DNA of 64,000 bases. Origin: Platynereis dumerilii. Taxonomy: Eukaryota > Annelida > Polychaeta > Phyllodocida > Nereididae. The stretch lies in NCBI GenBank assembly GCA_026936325.1, contig JAPTHN010000011.1:26018501-26082500 (forward strand). The letters run 5' to 3'. The position numbers and the translations under genes were made by a program. This document shows, one piece after another, positions 46,073 to 59,007 of the stretch. Every line of letters begins with the position of its first letter. Position 1 is the stretch's first letter. The notes beneath the pieces are model-generated. The model saw only the letters and a program-made list of their open reading frames with translations. It was not told where the DNA came from and did not search any database.

Positions 46073-49000
46073 CTGAAACACAAAAGAACGATAATAAGTG
46101 ATTTCAAATCAAAATATATGATCTTCAACAAATTTTAGAGCCAATTCCTACATTACAGACTTCAGAGCAATGAACTGTATAATTAGTACCGTAAACCGGG
46201 GCTACTTTGAACACTTTTGAACTTTAACAGCTTGCCCAAGCTTAGTCATGAGCAGCAGACTGGGTATGATTATTTTGAAATTTGTGGCTATATTACCCCT
46301 TCAAAATGGGATACCTAAATTTTTGCGTCCACCAATATTTTCATGTATATTGGGTGAAATGTGGTGTTTTCAAAGTAGCCCCAGGGACGGGGCTACTTTG
46401 AACAACCCATTTCCCCTTGCAATATTTCAAATCCTCACTCACTCTGGGGTACCTTTGATAAAATTATGCAGGAATTTATTTCGTTTGCAATAACTACTTC
46501 ATTAACAAAAGAAAGGGCATCATTGTAGTCTTTGGAGGGTCAAAACCCTGTTTTTTCTCATAATTTTGCACCATCGTTATCGGTATCACCTAAAATCCAC
46601 CATAATAATGCATTTATCTTTATCCGATTGACTTTAAAATGAAGTTCACCAATTTTCCAGTAGTGCAAGGGCAAGTTCCAACACCCATGCAATTTTTAAA
46701 TTGCTGCCAAGATACCTCCAAGATAGATATGATTATTTGAACTTGTTCAAAGTAGCCCCAACTTTTGCATGTCATAAATTTCTCAATCAACGTCACCATT
46801 TTCTTATGGGACACTGAAGTGAAAATTTTACTCTTACAAAATTCCCTGACACTTGCTCTATTTTGATTGCAACTTTTGAGACTATTCATTAACCCCTTAT
46901 CAGACATCCACATAAAAGTTTTCGGACAATCAAATTATTGAAATTCCATGGTGGCCATTTTGATGAGTTCTACTGCCAGACTCACATATTTTCAAAATAG
47001 CACGAACTGCATCGTTTGAAAGCTAAAATAGCATAGAACAAATATTGATATTCATATCATCATATTCTGTTGCCTGATCGACACAATTAAGGAAAATAAG
47101 AGGTCATGCTTGGGGTGTTCAAAGTTACCCCAGCGTTCAAAGTAGCCCCGGTTTACGGTACTTTCTTTACCAACCAGTGAAATTTCATACTTTAAAACAT
47201 TTCGGCAGTTGAATTGTTTAAAATATTTTAAGAGTGCATGTGAGTTTCCATTTTATGCCCAATCATCGCTAGCATGGGCTATTGAGATGCATTTAAAGTG
47301 TTTTAAGAATATTTAGGTTTTAAAGTTGATGGATATCTTTCACAAATTGTCTTAATGGTAGTCTTTTACATTGCGTAAGTTCAGCTACAATATCAAAGGC
47401 ATTCTCAGCCATTCTTTAATGTTGATGTAGATAGATAGATATTAGATAGATAGATATGGTAAGTGCAGCCCTCTAAGCCCAGTTCTGGGCGCTCACGAGG
47501 GTTGATTGATGAGATGGGAGAGAGAGCGGGAGTCCTCGACATGTTACACATTTACCCCATGTGAGGGATCTTTTACTTGCCCAGCATAGACACTGATACA
47601 AGGGAAATGTATCACATTCCACTTACCCCAAACAAATTTCTGGGGATGTAGCCCTCGCGATCTCCGTGTCTCGCCCACCACCATTCCTTCTCGTTCTCAT
47701 CTCCTTTACGAAGAACGATCAAGTTGTCTCCGCTCTTGAAGTTCAGTTCATCAGTGTTCTGAGCAATGTAGTCAAAAAGGGCGGAAACCACTCCTTTGTT
47801 GATGATGCCAAGTTTCTCTTGGACACCTAAAGGGAAAAAATAAATAAAATATTGTATTCATGATGTGGTAAAACAAGCAGAAAATACTTTCACAATTTGT
47901 ATTGTAAAGGATAGTTTACATCATTCCGTGGTAAAATCAATTTGAAAGGTTTTTAAAAACATTGGGATCAATAACTTTAGTGTATAAGCAAGTAAGGGCC
48001 CGGAAGTTCAAAATTAATCTCCCAACTACTAGGATTTTCAAAAGATGTTCCCATATGAAATTTTGCTTAAAATTGATCCCATATCTGAAATTGACCAGAT
48101 ATCTGAGCAAAAAATTTGTTTGCCATCACAACATAGACTCTGTCATCAATGATTAATAAACTTACTGTAAAGATATTCAGAGCAACCGTCATATCCATCT
48201 TCATCCTCCTCGCATTTCTCAGCCGCTGTCTCGTGGTCGCTGATCGTTGTGGCGAAAATACAAGCACCGTGTTCCACCAGGAGGCGCACCATGGGCAGAT
48301 TGTTGCAGGAGGCAGCACAGTGCAATGGCGTCCTGAAAGGGAGAAAATTGTTTCAATTATATTGGAACTCCGTTTTAAGCAAGACACTAACAATCAATCT
48401 GAGAATTATGTATATACTTGCAGATAATTAAAAATTTGTGGAAAACAAATTGATTATTTCCATGATATCTAAATTGTTCAAGTACAAAAACATTATGCTA
48501 ACTTATAGCTATCATTAATTTAATTTCATTAAAACAAATTCAACTAGTTATAACCAGTTACAGCTTCTCCAGTATCGAGTGTTGAATAATTTGACAAACT
48601 ATTTTTGGACACTTACCATCCATCGCTATCAGGAGAGTTGACGTCACAACCAAACTCGACCAAAAATTTGACAATCTCGTAATGACCTGCACAGATGGCA
48701 TTATGGAGAGCGGTAATTCCCTCATCATTGGCTGCACTTGGGTTGGGAACCTGGAAATAGGAAAATAGTTGTTATAACTTGAATGGTCAACAAAAATTAG
48801 GAGAAACATGTTATGAGGATAGTAAATTTTCCAATCCTCCAATCCATCCGATTTTATACTGTATAATATCATATTGATCAGAGTATTTTAAGTTCAAGCG
48901 TTGTAAACAGGACACAAAACATCGAGGGATAGTGACATATTACACAGCATGACAAGAACTAATGTAGATCCACTTAATTGAAGGAAACAAGTAGTTACGA

Positions 49001-52000
49001 ACAGTTTCTCACTGCAAGTTTTTTAACACAACTTGAATATCTTGTTAACTTTAAGAGATTGAAATATATTAAGGCTCACCTCTCCAGCAGTTCTTTTGAC
49101 GAGTTCCAATTCTCCTTCCAGCGAAGCATCTAGAAGGAGAGCGAGAGGGTCGAAACTGACACGACGAGACAGTCTGTTGTGCGACGTTTTAGACTTCAGA
49201 TTTGTCTTTTTCTGCAAGACCTGGTTGACTTTCTGGCTGCCGCTAACCGGAGCAAACCTCGGTGGTTCTGGGGAGCCCTCGCGGGGTTTCTCGGGCTCCT
49301 GGGGGGACACAGGGGGGTAAACGTCGGGCAAAGTGTCTACACGAATGACATCAGGGGATGAGGGGCCTTCGTTGAAAGCAGTCGACTCCTCGGCATATCC
49401 GGTGTCAGGTCGGAGCACAATATTGCGCTGGTATTGTCGCAAGTCATCGCTCTCTCCCGACGATGATCTCCGGCGTAATTTAGGAGCATTTGGACGGTAG
49501 TGGAGCCTCTCGGCATCAAGGTCGTAGGGAGGAGCACCACGGTACGGAGGCGGTTGCTTGGGACTGTCAGCATCCTTGTTAGAAGAGTCACTCTCCTGCG
49601 ACTCTGCCTTCATCTCATCCTCCGACATGCCATACAAGGCATTCATGTTCTTGCGATACTGATCAATCGATCCAGTTCCTAACCGCCTCATGTACGTGTT
49701 AGCTATGACACTTTTGGGAGCATATCTGTATCCTTGTTTAGCACCAGGAGGATTGGACTGAGCAGAGCCGCTCATCAGCACGGAGAGAGCAGAACTCACG
49801 GCTCCATTGGACGTATCAGGTTTGCCTGACCCCGGGGGACTACTCACGCTGCTCGTACTGCTGGTCGACCCAGAGGGACTGTGAACAGATCCGGGTGGCC
49901 AGCCATCAGGAGCCATGCTCGTCATCCTCTCCACAGAATTGACCTTCATGGAACTGGACATGCTGACCTGACCAGGGGCTGCAGGGCGGTGCTCTTCAAA
50001 ACTACTCTGAGGGCTACTGTTCTTGTTGACCAATCGCGGACCCCCACTGGACGTCGACGAAGCATTGGAGGATGCTGGGGACGGAGGATCTTTGGTTCGT
50101 TGTGGCTGGATCTGTGGTTGAGGTCTGCTCGACACAACGTACACCCCTGTGGTCGGAGATAACTTAGGAGACACATTTGGCGCAGAGATCTGGGACGTCA
50201 CAACATTCAAAGGTTGTTGGTAATTGCGGCCTTGCTGATTGGCAGATGAGTAGACCGAGTGAGTGCTAACAGAAGTGGTGGGGGCACCAGTGATGAAGAT
50301 TTCTTTCATCTCAGAGGTTGACAGGCTATCCTGTTGTTTATTCTGGATGGGAGTGGAGGTCTTGGGTAAACCAGATCCAGGGGAATTGAGGGCGATGGGA
50401 CTAGGAGAGGGCATGGAGCCTGCGGTCGTTGTCAGGACACTGTTACCCGTCTTGCCTACAGATGTACTGAAGGTCGTGCCATAAGGGCGAGGGGCGAAAT
50501 TGCTGAAAGTCGACGGTGCTTTGTAGCCGCTTGGGAAGAGCTTTTTGGGGTTATCCTGGGTATCCTTCAAGGTCTCTTCAACTGCGTTGTAGGCAATGCT
50601 ATGACCTACGGATGGCACATAATCGGGACGGATCCTGGTTGTATCTTTAGGCAAAACATTACCCACACTTTTAGGGGGTTGTTGAGATTCCTTAATATCC
50701 TTAATCTCTTCGATCTTCTCCTGTGACTTGTACACATTACTGTTCACGTCCGATTGGGGCTTGGACATCTCTGGGAACTTGATGTTGTAAGGGAGGGTTT
50801 GATATTTGGGATCATGTTTGCTGAGAAACACATCGTCCTCTTGGTCTCCAGGGGGAATCTGTTTAATATAGGGCTCCACTGCCGCAACATTCGAACTTAA
50901 CGGACGCCCACCGAGCTTCCCTCCCGGCCGATTGCTCTGCTGCAAATTGTAAGCATTTTCTTGCTGTTGGGTTTTTCTCTTCTTTAACCGTTGCTGCAAT
51001 TCAGCAATCCTCTCGTCCATGACAGCCATCTCCTTCTTCCTCTGAGAGAGGATTTCTCGCTGGGCTATCAACTTGGCGTTCTCTTCCACATTCAACTTGT
51101 TCCGCACCTGAAAAAGAGAGAGAACACAAAATTAAAGCGATGTCATGATGCCCTTGTCGCTTATACACAGATTGTCTCAGGAACTATGCGAAAGCTTTTT
51201 TTAGCTTTACCGACTAGCAATCACCATCACAAGGGATCTATTGGTATTGTGCAGATAAGTTTGAAACTAGCTTATAATATGTTCTCATACAATAGCTCTG
51301 TTCAGTAATCTGCCTTACATGACTCTTAAACATATTTTATAGTTAAATCTGTTAACCAGGACTCAACCACATATTTAATATTTCAGAAGTTTCTTTGCCA
51401 TGTATTACCATTTATATCAAACTATTCAGAAGCAACATTATTAGAGGTTGACTGCAACATAATTACTTCACGAATCTTGATCACTTTGAAGGTATCATCC
51501 ACTTCATAACCCGGCTTACTATTTCAAAATCCTACATATTACGAGTGATAACTAGATGATGTACAAGACTGTGACCACACTCACCTCCAACTCCTGCTTG
51601 AGCTTCTCCAGCTCAGTGATGGCCATCGTGTCATTTTTCTCATTGACCATATTTGTGACATTGCTGTTGCCCAGAGGTTTCCTCTTTCCATTTCGGAGTT
51701 CATCTAACTGCCTCGTCAACTCCTCCACTTTATTAACGGCTACTGACAACTCCTTTTCTTTCTCGTTAAAAAGAGCTTTAATTGTCTCCAGTTCTGCAGC
51801 TGAAAGATAAGAATATAAGAATTTAGCCTGAATTTGAGACATTTATATAGAACAAACAGTGTCAAACACATTATATTGTGCATACCTATTACTCTATAAC
51901 TCTATAACCAGTTCATTCTGAATGTGTTTAAACAGGTTATTCAATTACCCGAGTTACTGACTGTGAAAATAGAATGTCTCATTGTATACACGTGTCTTGT

Positions 52001-55000
52001 CTACTCAATTTTGGGAGATTTAAATAGTTTTTTAAGAAATTCCATAACACTTAAAGGCTAAGCCACAATCCTTAGTCTTAGTAACATTTTCTCAACATGT
52101 TTCATTTAAGTAATTAACACTAATCACTCTGTGAAACATCAAAGAACCGTTCTATAAACCAGCGAGTAGAGCTCTAAGCTTTCCCATCAGAGAAATGGAG
52201 AAAAGACCTATTTCCAGAAAAGTCAGAAACTATTTTAACCCAGTTACATTGTCAATTTTTAGGACAAGGCCAGTGATCCATCATCATTAACTAGCCAGTG
52301 TGGGTATAAAGAAGATCTTAAGGTTCAAAAGAGACAGTTCAATATAGACATAGTATGCCATACCCAAAGGTAGTCCAGAAGTCATTGAACTTCATAGGGA
52401 AGTGGGTCAGGAGAAGTCCTATTCAACTCTAATCACTTTCAATGCTAGAAATTCCTCGATGACAGCCCTGTAAGTGTAGGATTTAACAAATATACAGAAA
52501 AGGGACAGTGTTTGAGTTGGACGATAGTAAGAGAAGTGCTGGATTTGCCTGTCGTTGGTGTTGGCTTCTGTCATCGGCCTACAATAACTCGCGGTCAATG
52601 ACTTGGGACATGAAAAGGTATTTTATCGCAAGAAATTCAATCCTCACAAGAGGAGCGAAATGTCACTAGAGTGGCTTTTTAGCTTTTCAACATTGTTCAA
52701 AAGATGACCCTCTGCTAACATTGCAAGCTATTGCAGGTCAGGTTCTCTCGTAACCACAGGAGAGCATTTCTCAATACATTCAACCTATCCACAGGAGAAC
52801 ATATTAATGGCCTGTCAGAGCACTTATTCTTCTGTATATTTGGGAAGCTCCTAAGAAGAGCTAAAAAGCAAAGGGTCACTTCCCACTTCACACATTGCTC
52901 GAGTGTCACCCATAGGGGCACAGTCCTCCATTCACCAGCACCATGTGCTGTGTCCTATATGAACTTTTTATAAATCTCCAATTTCACAACACTTAGACCT
53001 CGAAAGGGGCAAGCTCAAGCTCAGAATGGCTAAGAAACAATTTGGTTAAATGCGCAATGGAAAAAAGAGAGCAAGAAAAAACATAACAAATTCCTCTCTG
53101 TGGTGTCAAGAGACAGCAATCACCTTTGGCACGAGAGAGCTTTTGTGGCAACCCTAATTTTCCTCCATTAGACGACTCCCTTAACTTGAAACCTGTAATT
53201 TTCCGACTTCTTGGTCATTGGTTAGGAAGATAAGGGTTTTGCATGAGCCAGATAATTTACAAGCACAGAAGACAAATGCCAAGTATTGCCAAGCAAGCAA
53301 TATCCCTCAGAAATTCTTGTGTCATCTATAGTATCACTGCCAAAGGATATCAAAGGAGATATGACCTCATCAGACAATTATAGGGGAATATGCCTTACTT
53401 CACCCATTAACAAGATTTTTGACTATGTTATGCTGGATAAATATAGTGAATGCTTCAGAACGGGAGATACGCAATTTGCCTTCAAAAATGACATGTCCAC
53501 TACCACATGCACACTGGCGTTTAAGGAGGTTGCCAGGTATTACATGCAAAATGGTGGTCAGGTTTATGCTTGCCTATTAGACGCATCAAAGGCATTTGAC
53601 AGGATCAGGTTTGATCTTCTGTTTAAGATACTTATTACTAGAAAACTGCCAGCAGTCTTTATACGGCTACTGATGGATAGCTATGAAAGACAGAGAATAC
53701 AGAGTGGTTGGCTTGGATATATGTCTGATTATTTTTCTGTTTCAAATGGTGTGAAGCAAGGGGGAGTTGCTTCCCCAGTTATGTTCACTCTTTACATGGA
53801 TGTCCTTCTCTCACGACTGGAAGAAGCAGGTGTTGGATGCTTTGTTGGCCATCATTTTCTAGGAAGTTTGTGCTATGCTGATGACATTACGCTGCTGGCC
53901 CCGACAAGAACTGCTCTACAGAATATGATTACAACATGTGAAGGATTTGCCAGAGAGTATGATATCATATTTAATCCGAAGAAGACAAAATGTATATGTT
54001 TCAGCAAAAAGGAAGTACGTGACATACCCCTCTTAAGACTCAATGGGAATATTTTGAAATGGGAAACTTGTGTTGAACACCTAGGACATCATTTAATGTA
54101 TAACCTAAATGAGTCGCATGAAGTCCAAATGAAGCAGAACTCTTTTGTTAAAAGTGTGAATTCTGTCATTGTTAACTGTGCAAAGGTACCAGGGATGCTG
54201 GCTAGCCACATTTACCCTGGTCAGTGTCAAGCTTTTTATGGTTGTCAAACTTGAGATTTATCAAGCCCACATGTGGAAACTTTTCATGTTACATGGAGGA
54301 AGGCAACCAGACGTGTGTTGGGACTGCGTAGTCAGACTAGATCTGCTATTCTCCCGCTTATGCTACGTGGACAAACGTTCATGGATTCAGTGTGCAGACG
54401 CATAGTTAAGCTCAAAAAGGCCGTGGAGATAGGCGCAAATGAGAGGCTAAAGTATGTCTGTGCACTTGACACAAGCTTGACGTCAAAGAACCTGTCTTTC
54501 ATTCACCAAAAGTATGGCAATGATAATGATGTCAGGGCCATCAATGGGAGCTATGACTGTGAAATGTTTGACCGGGCAGGAATGCTGAATGAACTTATAG
54601 CATGTCGGGATGGCGTGGTGGATATTGGTGGTTTTTCAAGTGAAGAATTGAACTCTCTGATATATTTTGTTGCATGCCATAGACAATAATTAATCTAAAA
54701 ACTGTTTGATATTTCTATTTTTTCATTTCTTTGTGAACTTATCTGTACCAAGCTGTACGAATAAAATAATAATAATAATAATAATAATAGACAGATAGAA
54801 GCAATGAGTTATTATCTTGGTCATATGGTCATGAGGTTGAAACAGAAAACCAAGGTCATATCCACAGATTCTTCAGGTGGGCTATTATCTCCTATCATCA
54901 AAGGAACTGGTGTAATGTGACTGAACACGTTTTAACAGTCTTAGACACGTTTTGCTGACTCTCACAAGGCGAGTTATGACTTAACCACAAAACATCCATT

Positions 55001-58000
55001 AAAACCACAAGTCATCTTCTGCATAATGCTAACTCAGAATTCAATTAGAACCAAGATATTACCACAAACTAGCAACATGTATCTTGCAGGGTAACATGGA
55101 CTAACATCCATTATATGATCACAACCAAAAAGACGGTCATCTTCCATATAATACCAACTCACTAACAGAATTAATTACATCGAGACAGGCCTAATGAGGC
55201 CTATACCCATGAAGTCAGATCTATATATATTATATATAGTGCCTATAACTGTAAATCAAGAGTTCCACATGCTCCATAGTTATAGTAGTCAGGCCTATGG
55301 TAACACCCAGCCAGCCATCAGACCAATGAAAATGTGCAACAATCTATGAAATCCTACGTGCTCCCTAGCATGGCTTGATTACCAGACCTTGCTTAAAAAT
55401 CATCATAAATCTCTTCCTGTGCACAAAACTGGACATTTTCAGGCCATAAAAGATTGCAGAACAAATAGAAGTGACAATTAAAATGCAAAGAGTGGGTCTT
55501 ATAGCTGAGCTGGGTGATTTGAATGTCAACTGTGATTACACAGGTGGTACTCGAAACTAAGACATGAAAAGTTGAAAACTTCCTGCCACTGAGGTATTTT
55601 GAGAAACTTGTCGGAAGTCTAAATCAAATTAACTCAACTTGAGTTGAAACATAGCAAACAACAAACCAACGGACACTATAATTATAAATGGTTCATACGA
55701 ACCTTTGAACTGAGAACTCAGAAGTATAGGAAAGGTGCAACAGGTGTTTGGCATAAAAGATCAAAAGCTACATTACTCCATTAAGGGGATATTGGGACAA
55801 ACTTGATGTACTTTATATCGACCAATAATCGTTCACACATTGATGACAAGAGAATGACAGAAAATGGAGAAAACCATGGAAGCCATATATGAGTTAAGCA
55901 TACCACATAGGCTTTATCTATGATTGTTAACGTTGTGCAACTGCTACTTACTGAGGTTGGAGTTGATTCCCTTGTGCTCGCTGACCTGCCCTCGGAGTGC
56001 TCGTAATTTCTTGAGTTTCAATTCCTGAGATTCCACTTTCTCTCGGAGTCTTCTTAAGCGGTCGTTTTCCGAAGCGATCTGCTGATGCCGTAATTCTTGT
56101 TGTTTCAAGAACTTGAGTCTCTGTTCCTTGGCGACCAACATCTGCTGTTGAGCTTCGATCTGTTGCTGTTGACGGGCTGCCATCTCCTGAAGCTCGGCCA
56201 GGGTCAGGTCCACCCCACTGGGCAACTGAAATGACAAGGACACGGATCGTAAGTAAAGTTGTTAAAAGCAAGTTAGGAGTCAATTGGAGAATAAAACTCA
56301 GGTCCAAGGAGAAGTTATGATTATTTCTATTATTCAGAAGTAGTTCTTTCCCTACTTGACTCAATTTTGTTTATAACAAAGGCCAAGAAAAAAGAACTAG
56401 ACATCACATGCCTCAAAAAAATTTACCAGACCCAAATTAACAGTTTTCAAGAACCACAAATAATGTCAATGGCATCCAAATTATCATAGATACAACAGAA
56501 CAGGAGCATTTCAGCAGCTAAGAAGTGACAAATACAGAACTTCTGCCAAGAAGTGACAAATACAGTCGTTCCTCATTGAGCTATTAGCAAGTTTACAAGA
56601 ATGTTTCATTGAGCCCCTTTAAGATCTTCATTTTGCATTTATGACAACTATTTGCCTCATTCTCAGTCCCACAACTTGGTGCCTAGATAAGTCAGGAGTG
56701 CCAGTGTCCTTGATTCAATAACAACTCTCTTCAAGATTGAAGGAGAAACACATTCATTAAATGGCATTCCACGGGAGCATAAATCACATCAGCAACACCC
56801 TAACAGCAAAAAGATTTGAAAAAGTGACTTCTAGACTGCCGCAAAGCATTCGACAAAGCATTTGAAAAGATGTTTTTCAAAGCAGTCCCATCTCGAAGGT
56901 ACATTTCGCTTTAAAATGGCTTCAAAATGGCTACAATGAGGCGAAGTGAGCACAGTAATTAATTAGCCTCAAATAACCAAGTATTCAAATGCAAATTGCC
57001 CAATTTATCAATGACTAAAAATTTGTAGCAGTGTAACAGCCACAATCCATAGCAAAGAGACAGCACACCTCCTGACAAGTTGCACTTCAATCTTCGTATG
57101 AATCATGCAAAATGTCGTTAGAACGTTAAAAAACACCGTCTTGAGCCGCTATGGTATTTTTGACCTGAGTGATAAATTGAAAACTCCAAATAACAAGACA
57201 ATGAGCCTTGCCCCCGCTGCCCCCAGGCTACAGTAATTACCTATTGTATTACGAACAATGGTCTTCAGTGTACACACCAATATCCTTGCACTGACATGTT
57301 CATACAGCTACTGCAATACAATTCTTTAATAGCCACAACAGTATAATATACTTGTGTTCACCCCCATCTGACATTCTCAGTAAATAAACTTTTTTAACCG
57401 CTCTATAAAATATTCTCATACTCCGCTTGGCGTCCATACATATTACATGTCAAGACAGTTACAATATAATTCTCTTTTTTGAGAACTAGTTTTTTGGACC
57501 AGGTCACCATAACTGACATTACCATGTGAATGTCAGTTATTCCATGTTAGTGACATGGTGTTTTGTAAGACTTTAACATTCAAAACAGACTCACGCTTTT
57601 TATACGCTCATATAACACTAGAGTCACGTTTGAAATCTGTCAATAACATAAAAGCAGTAACAGTTTTTCTCGGCTAATAAGAACATTCCAGTCGTGGAAT
57701 GTGAAGTGCATTAGCGAAGAAGCGCCATTCTACTAAAAGGCGACTTCAATGTCGCAAATGAATTGAAAGCAACAGAAAAGCACAGGTGCCCAACATACAT
57801 CACCCAATCAAAATGTCTCTTTCAAATCCCATAAAGTCTCCTCTTTGCTTTGCTAAATGCTGATTTACTGTCTTCATATTGAACATCTGCACATTGTCCA
57901 AAGCTCTCTGGTTGTCAATAGAAAGTATGTCCAGAAGAAGTTTGTGCAATGTCCAAAGCTTTATCATAGTCCAAGCCAATAGCCAATACTCAGTAAAAGA

Positions 58001-59007
58001 CTTTCCTAAGGTCTGCAAAATCAAATTTACTAAACGAACCTCAACATATGATCCAATGACAGACTACATTCATTCAATGTTTTGAGGAAATGAAGTGCAC
58101 CGATAATTATCATCAGTGCAAGGTTACTTAGCAGATGTCACTTTGCACCTAAAATTGAAAAGCATACAAATTTCATTCTCCCTTTTTGTTTAGTAGCAAT
58201 TTTCTATCAAAAATGTGAAAGTGATCTCACTGCTTGTCTGTTTGTAAAAAACTTATCAATCTGAATAAAACTTCATTTCTTACCTATCAAAAAGCTGATG
58301 TCAGAAAAAGGTACTTTCAGAAGTAGTTGTGGCAATATAAACAGTCTTTTCTATACATCTAAACCAATGAAGACTGTCAAAAGCTCCCTATTGATCAAGA
58401 AATCTTTCATTCCTTCTGAGTAACAACAGAATCCTTTGGCTGTCCCTCATGTGACCCTTCTCAAGTAAACACTCCACAGACACAACTGTTTATGTTCAAT
58501 TTCCAATACTGGAATTAGTCTGTTATCTAAATACACCAACTACAAAATAAACCAAGCAGTGAACTTTGATCAGGAAATCCTGAAACATTAACAGTTCTCG
58601 TGATTTTTCCATAAACAATGCCAATTAGACATTGTACTTGATTAAACATTATCAGTAAAGTTCAATTCAAAACACTTCTTCAGAAGTAACTGAAGTTTTG
58701 CATCAACAATGAAAAAATCTTGCAAGTCACCAAGCATTGAAGTCGCCAATGATGTCATTCACAAAACGAAATAGCTCAAAACATTGGTGTCAGAAGCAGA
58801 GACCAACAATTTGCTGCTCAGAATTCAGTTAAACCAAACAGGTTTCTAGTTAAAGAACCACCAGTCAATGACAACAAAACTTTCCCAGACAAGATTTTCA
58901 GAAAATACAACCTTTTCAGGAAATGTTGCATAATGTTGGCAATGCATGCCATTTTTGTGACTCTTACCTGGGCAGCCTTTTGGTCTGATGGCTGCGATTT
59001 TGGCTTC
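46019..59007 (-). CDS. TP53BP2: ASPP-family p53/PP1 regulator (ASPP1/2-like), eight exons, 5' end not seen
   Basis: ASPP1/2 bind p53 family members, PP1 and YAP through ankyrin-SH3 and proline-rich regions. Exons 59007-58968 (probable), 56225-55952, 51799-51585, 51107-49080, 48750-48617, 48332-48166, 47826-47627 and 46072-46019 join in phase; from the second exon on this gives 1023 residues. Order: coiled coil ([20 protein letters not shown], about residues 5-200), long Ser/Pro/Gln-rich region, PPPY motif, PP1-docking RVSF then [18 protein letters not shown], two clear ankyrin repeats ([33 protein letters not shown]), SH3 ([25 protein letters not shown]) and tail LYPRV. This matches vertebrate ASPP1/ASPP2 in order and spacing; the N-terminal RA-like domain is not found. 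It is probably the single ancestral ASPP gene, co-orthologous to PPP1R13B and TP53BP2. Confidence 0.93.
46189..47158. mobile_element. TA-flanked TIR element with repeated GGGGCTACTTTGAAC words (last ASPP intron)
   Basis: The terminal inverted repeat CCGTAAACCGGGGCTACTTT is perfect for 24 bp, flanked by TA on both sides (46187-46188, 47159-47160), as in Tc1/mariner-type MITEs. The terminal word recurs inside in both orientations near 46375-46405, 46745 and 47118. The 970-bp body has no transposase. Confidence 0.8.
47427..47456 (+). repeat. GATA microsatellite
   Basis: About seven TAGA/GATA units with one interruption, in the last ASPP intron. Confidence 0.85.
47461..47620. other. Possible short repeat next to the ASPP SH3 exon
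   Basis: A segment with CCAGTTCTGGGCGCTCACGAGG and GTGAGGGATCTTTTACTTGCCC directly after the GATA run, and ending at the SH3 exon donor. Its style resembles a dispersed repeat consensus, but I see no ends or duplication. Confidence 0.3.
47627..47826 (-). CDS. TP53BP2: ASPP SH3 exon
   Basis: Encodes [62 protein letters not shown]3 hallmarks ALFDY, the tryptophan run and the YIPRN segment are present. It ends at GTAAGT; reading through would give a stop after four codons, but a better C-terminus lies in the next exon. Confidence 0.94.
48166..48332 (-). CDS. TP53BP2: ASPP ankyrin exon 2
   Basis: Encodes [55 protein letters not shown]. Acceptor CTTTCAG, donor GTAAGT. Confidence 0.95.
48617..48750 (-). 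CDS. TP53BP2: ASPP ankyrin exon 1
   Basis: Encodes [45 protein letters not shown]. Ankyrin consensus residues are intact. Acceptor ATTTCCAG, donor GTAAGT. Confidence 0.95.
49080..51107 (-). CDS. TP53BP2: ASPP large central exon (2028 bp)
   Basis: Encodes 676 residues. It begins [20 protein letters not shown] and [16 protein letters not shown] (end of coiled coil), then low-complexity Ser/Pro/Thr-rich sequence, the [15 protein letters not shown]-binding-type motif, and [20 protein letters not shown] before a GTGAGC donor. RVSF replaces vertebrate RVKF and still fits the PP1 RVxF rule. It is acidic/proline-rich and probably disordered. Plus-strand frames over it are shadows. Confidence 0.95.
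51585..51799 (-). CDS. TP53BP2: ASPP coiled-coil exon 2
   Basis: Encodes [38 protein letters not shown], ending LEKLKQELE; matches the [17 protein letters not shown] region of ASPP1. Acceptor CTTTCAG, donor GTGAGT. Confidence 0.94.
51800..55951 (-). other. TP53BP2: ASPP intron hosting a LINE
   Basis: A 4.15-kb intron. Apart from the LINE at about 53280-54788 I see no other gene; 52715-52970 has short overlapping frames on both strands without family resemblance. Confidence 0.6.
53280..54788 (+). mobile_element. Young 5'-truncated LINE, antisense in ASPP intron
   Basis: A reverse transcriptase frame runs from about 53286 to 54689: [20 protein letters not shown] (RT block), [14 protein letters not shown] (catalytic D), [32 protein letters not shown] (YADD), [11 protein letters not shown] and, further on, [20 protein letters not shown] typical of some LINE C-termini. 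A single in-frame TGA at 54252-54254, in the place of an expected Trp (GCQ-T-stop-DLSS), is the only interruption. It ends in an (AAT)n tail at 54762-54788. The 5' end is truncated. The insertion looks recent. Confidence 0.88.
55952..56225 (-). CDS. TP53BP2: ASPP coiled-coil exon 1
   Basis: Encodes [20 protein letters not shown], then a Gln-rich heptad region ([20 protein letters not shown]) and [16 protein letters not shown]. Nearly superimposable on vertebrate ASPP. Acceptor ATTTCAG, donor GTAAGT. Confidence 0.94.
56226..58967 (-). other. TP53BP2: ASPP intron, no other feature recognised
   Basis: A 2.7-kb AT-rich intron. No repeat with recognisable ends and no coding segment beyond short shadows. 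Confidence 0.55.
58968..59007 (-). CDS. TP53BP2: ASPP probable upstream small exon
   Basis: A 40-bp segment between TGTGTGACCAG and GTAAGA. In phase with the next exon it reads [13 protein letters not shown], which could match the linker (RSQDPS...) preceding the coiled coil in vertebrate ASPP1/2. Evidence is splice signals and phase only. Confidence 0.55.

Noticed and set aside
47612-47626. ASPP ending by read-through as ...LFGVSGM
   Set aside because: The GTAAGT there is a strong donor, and 46072-46019 supplies LYPRV, matching the family's C-terminus.
48149-50484. Several plus-strand frames across the ASPP exons
   Set aside because: Shadows of the minus-strand ASPP coding exons.
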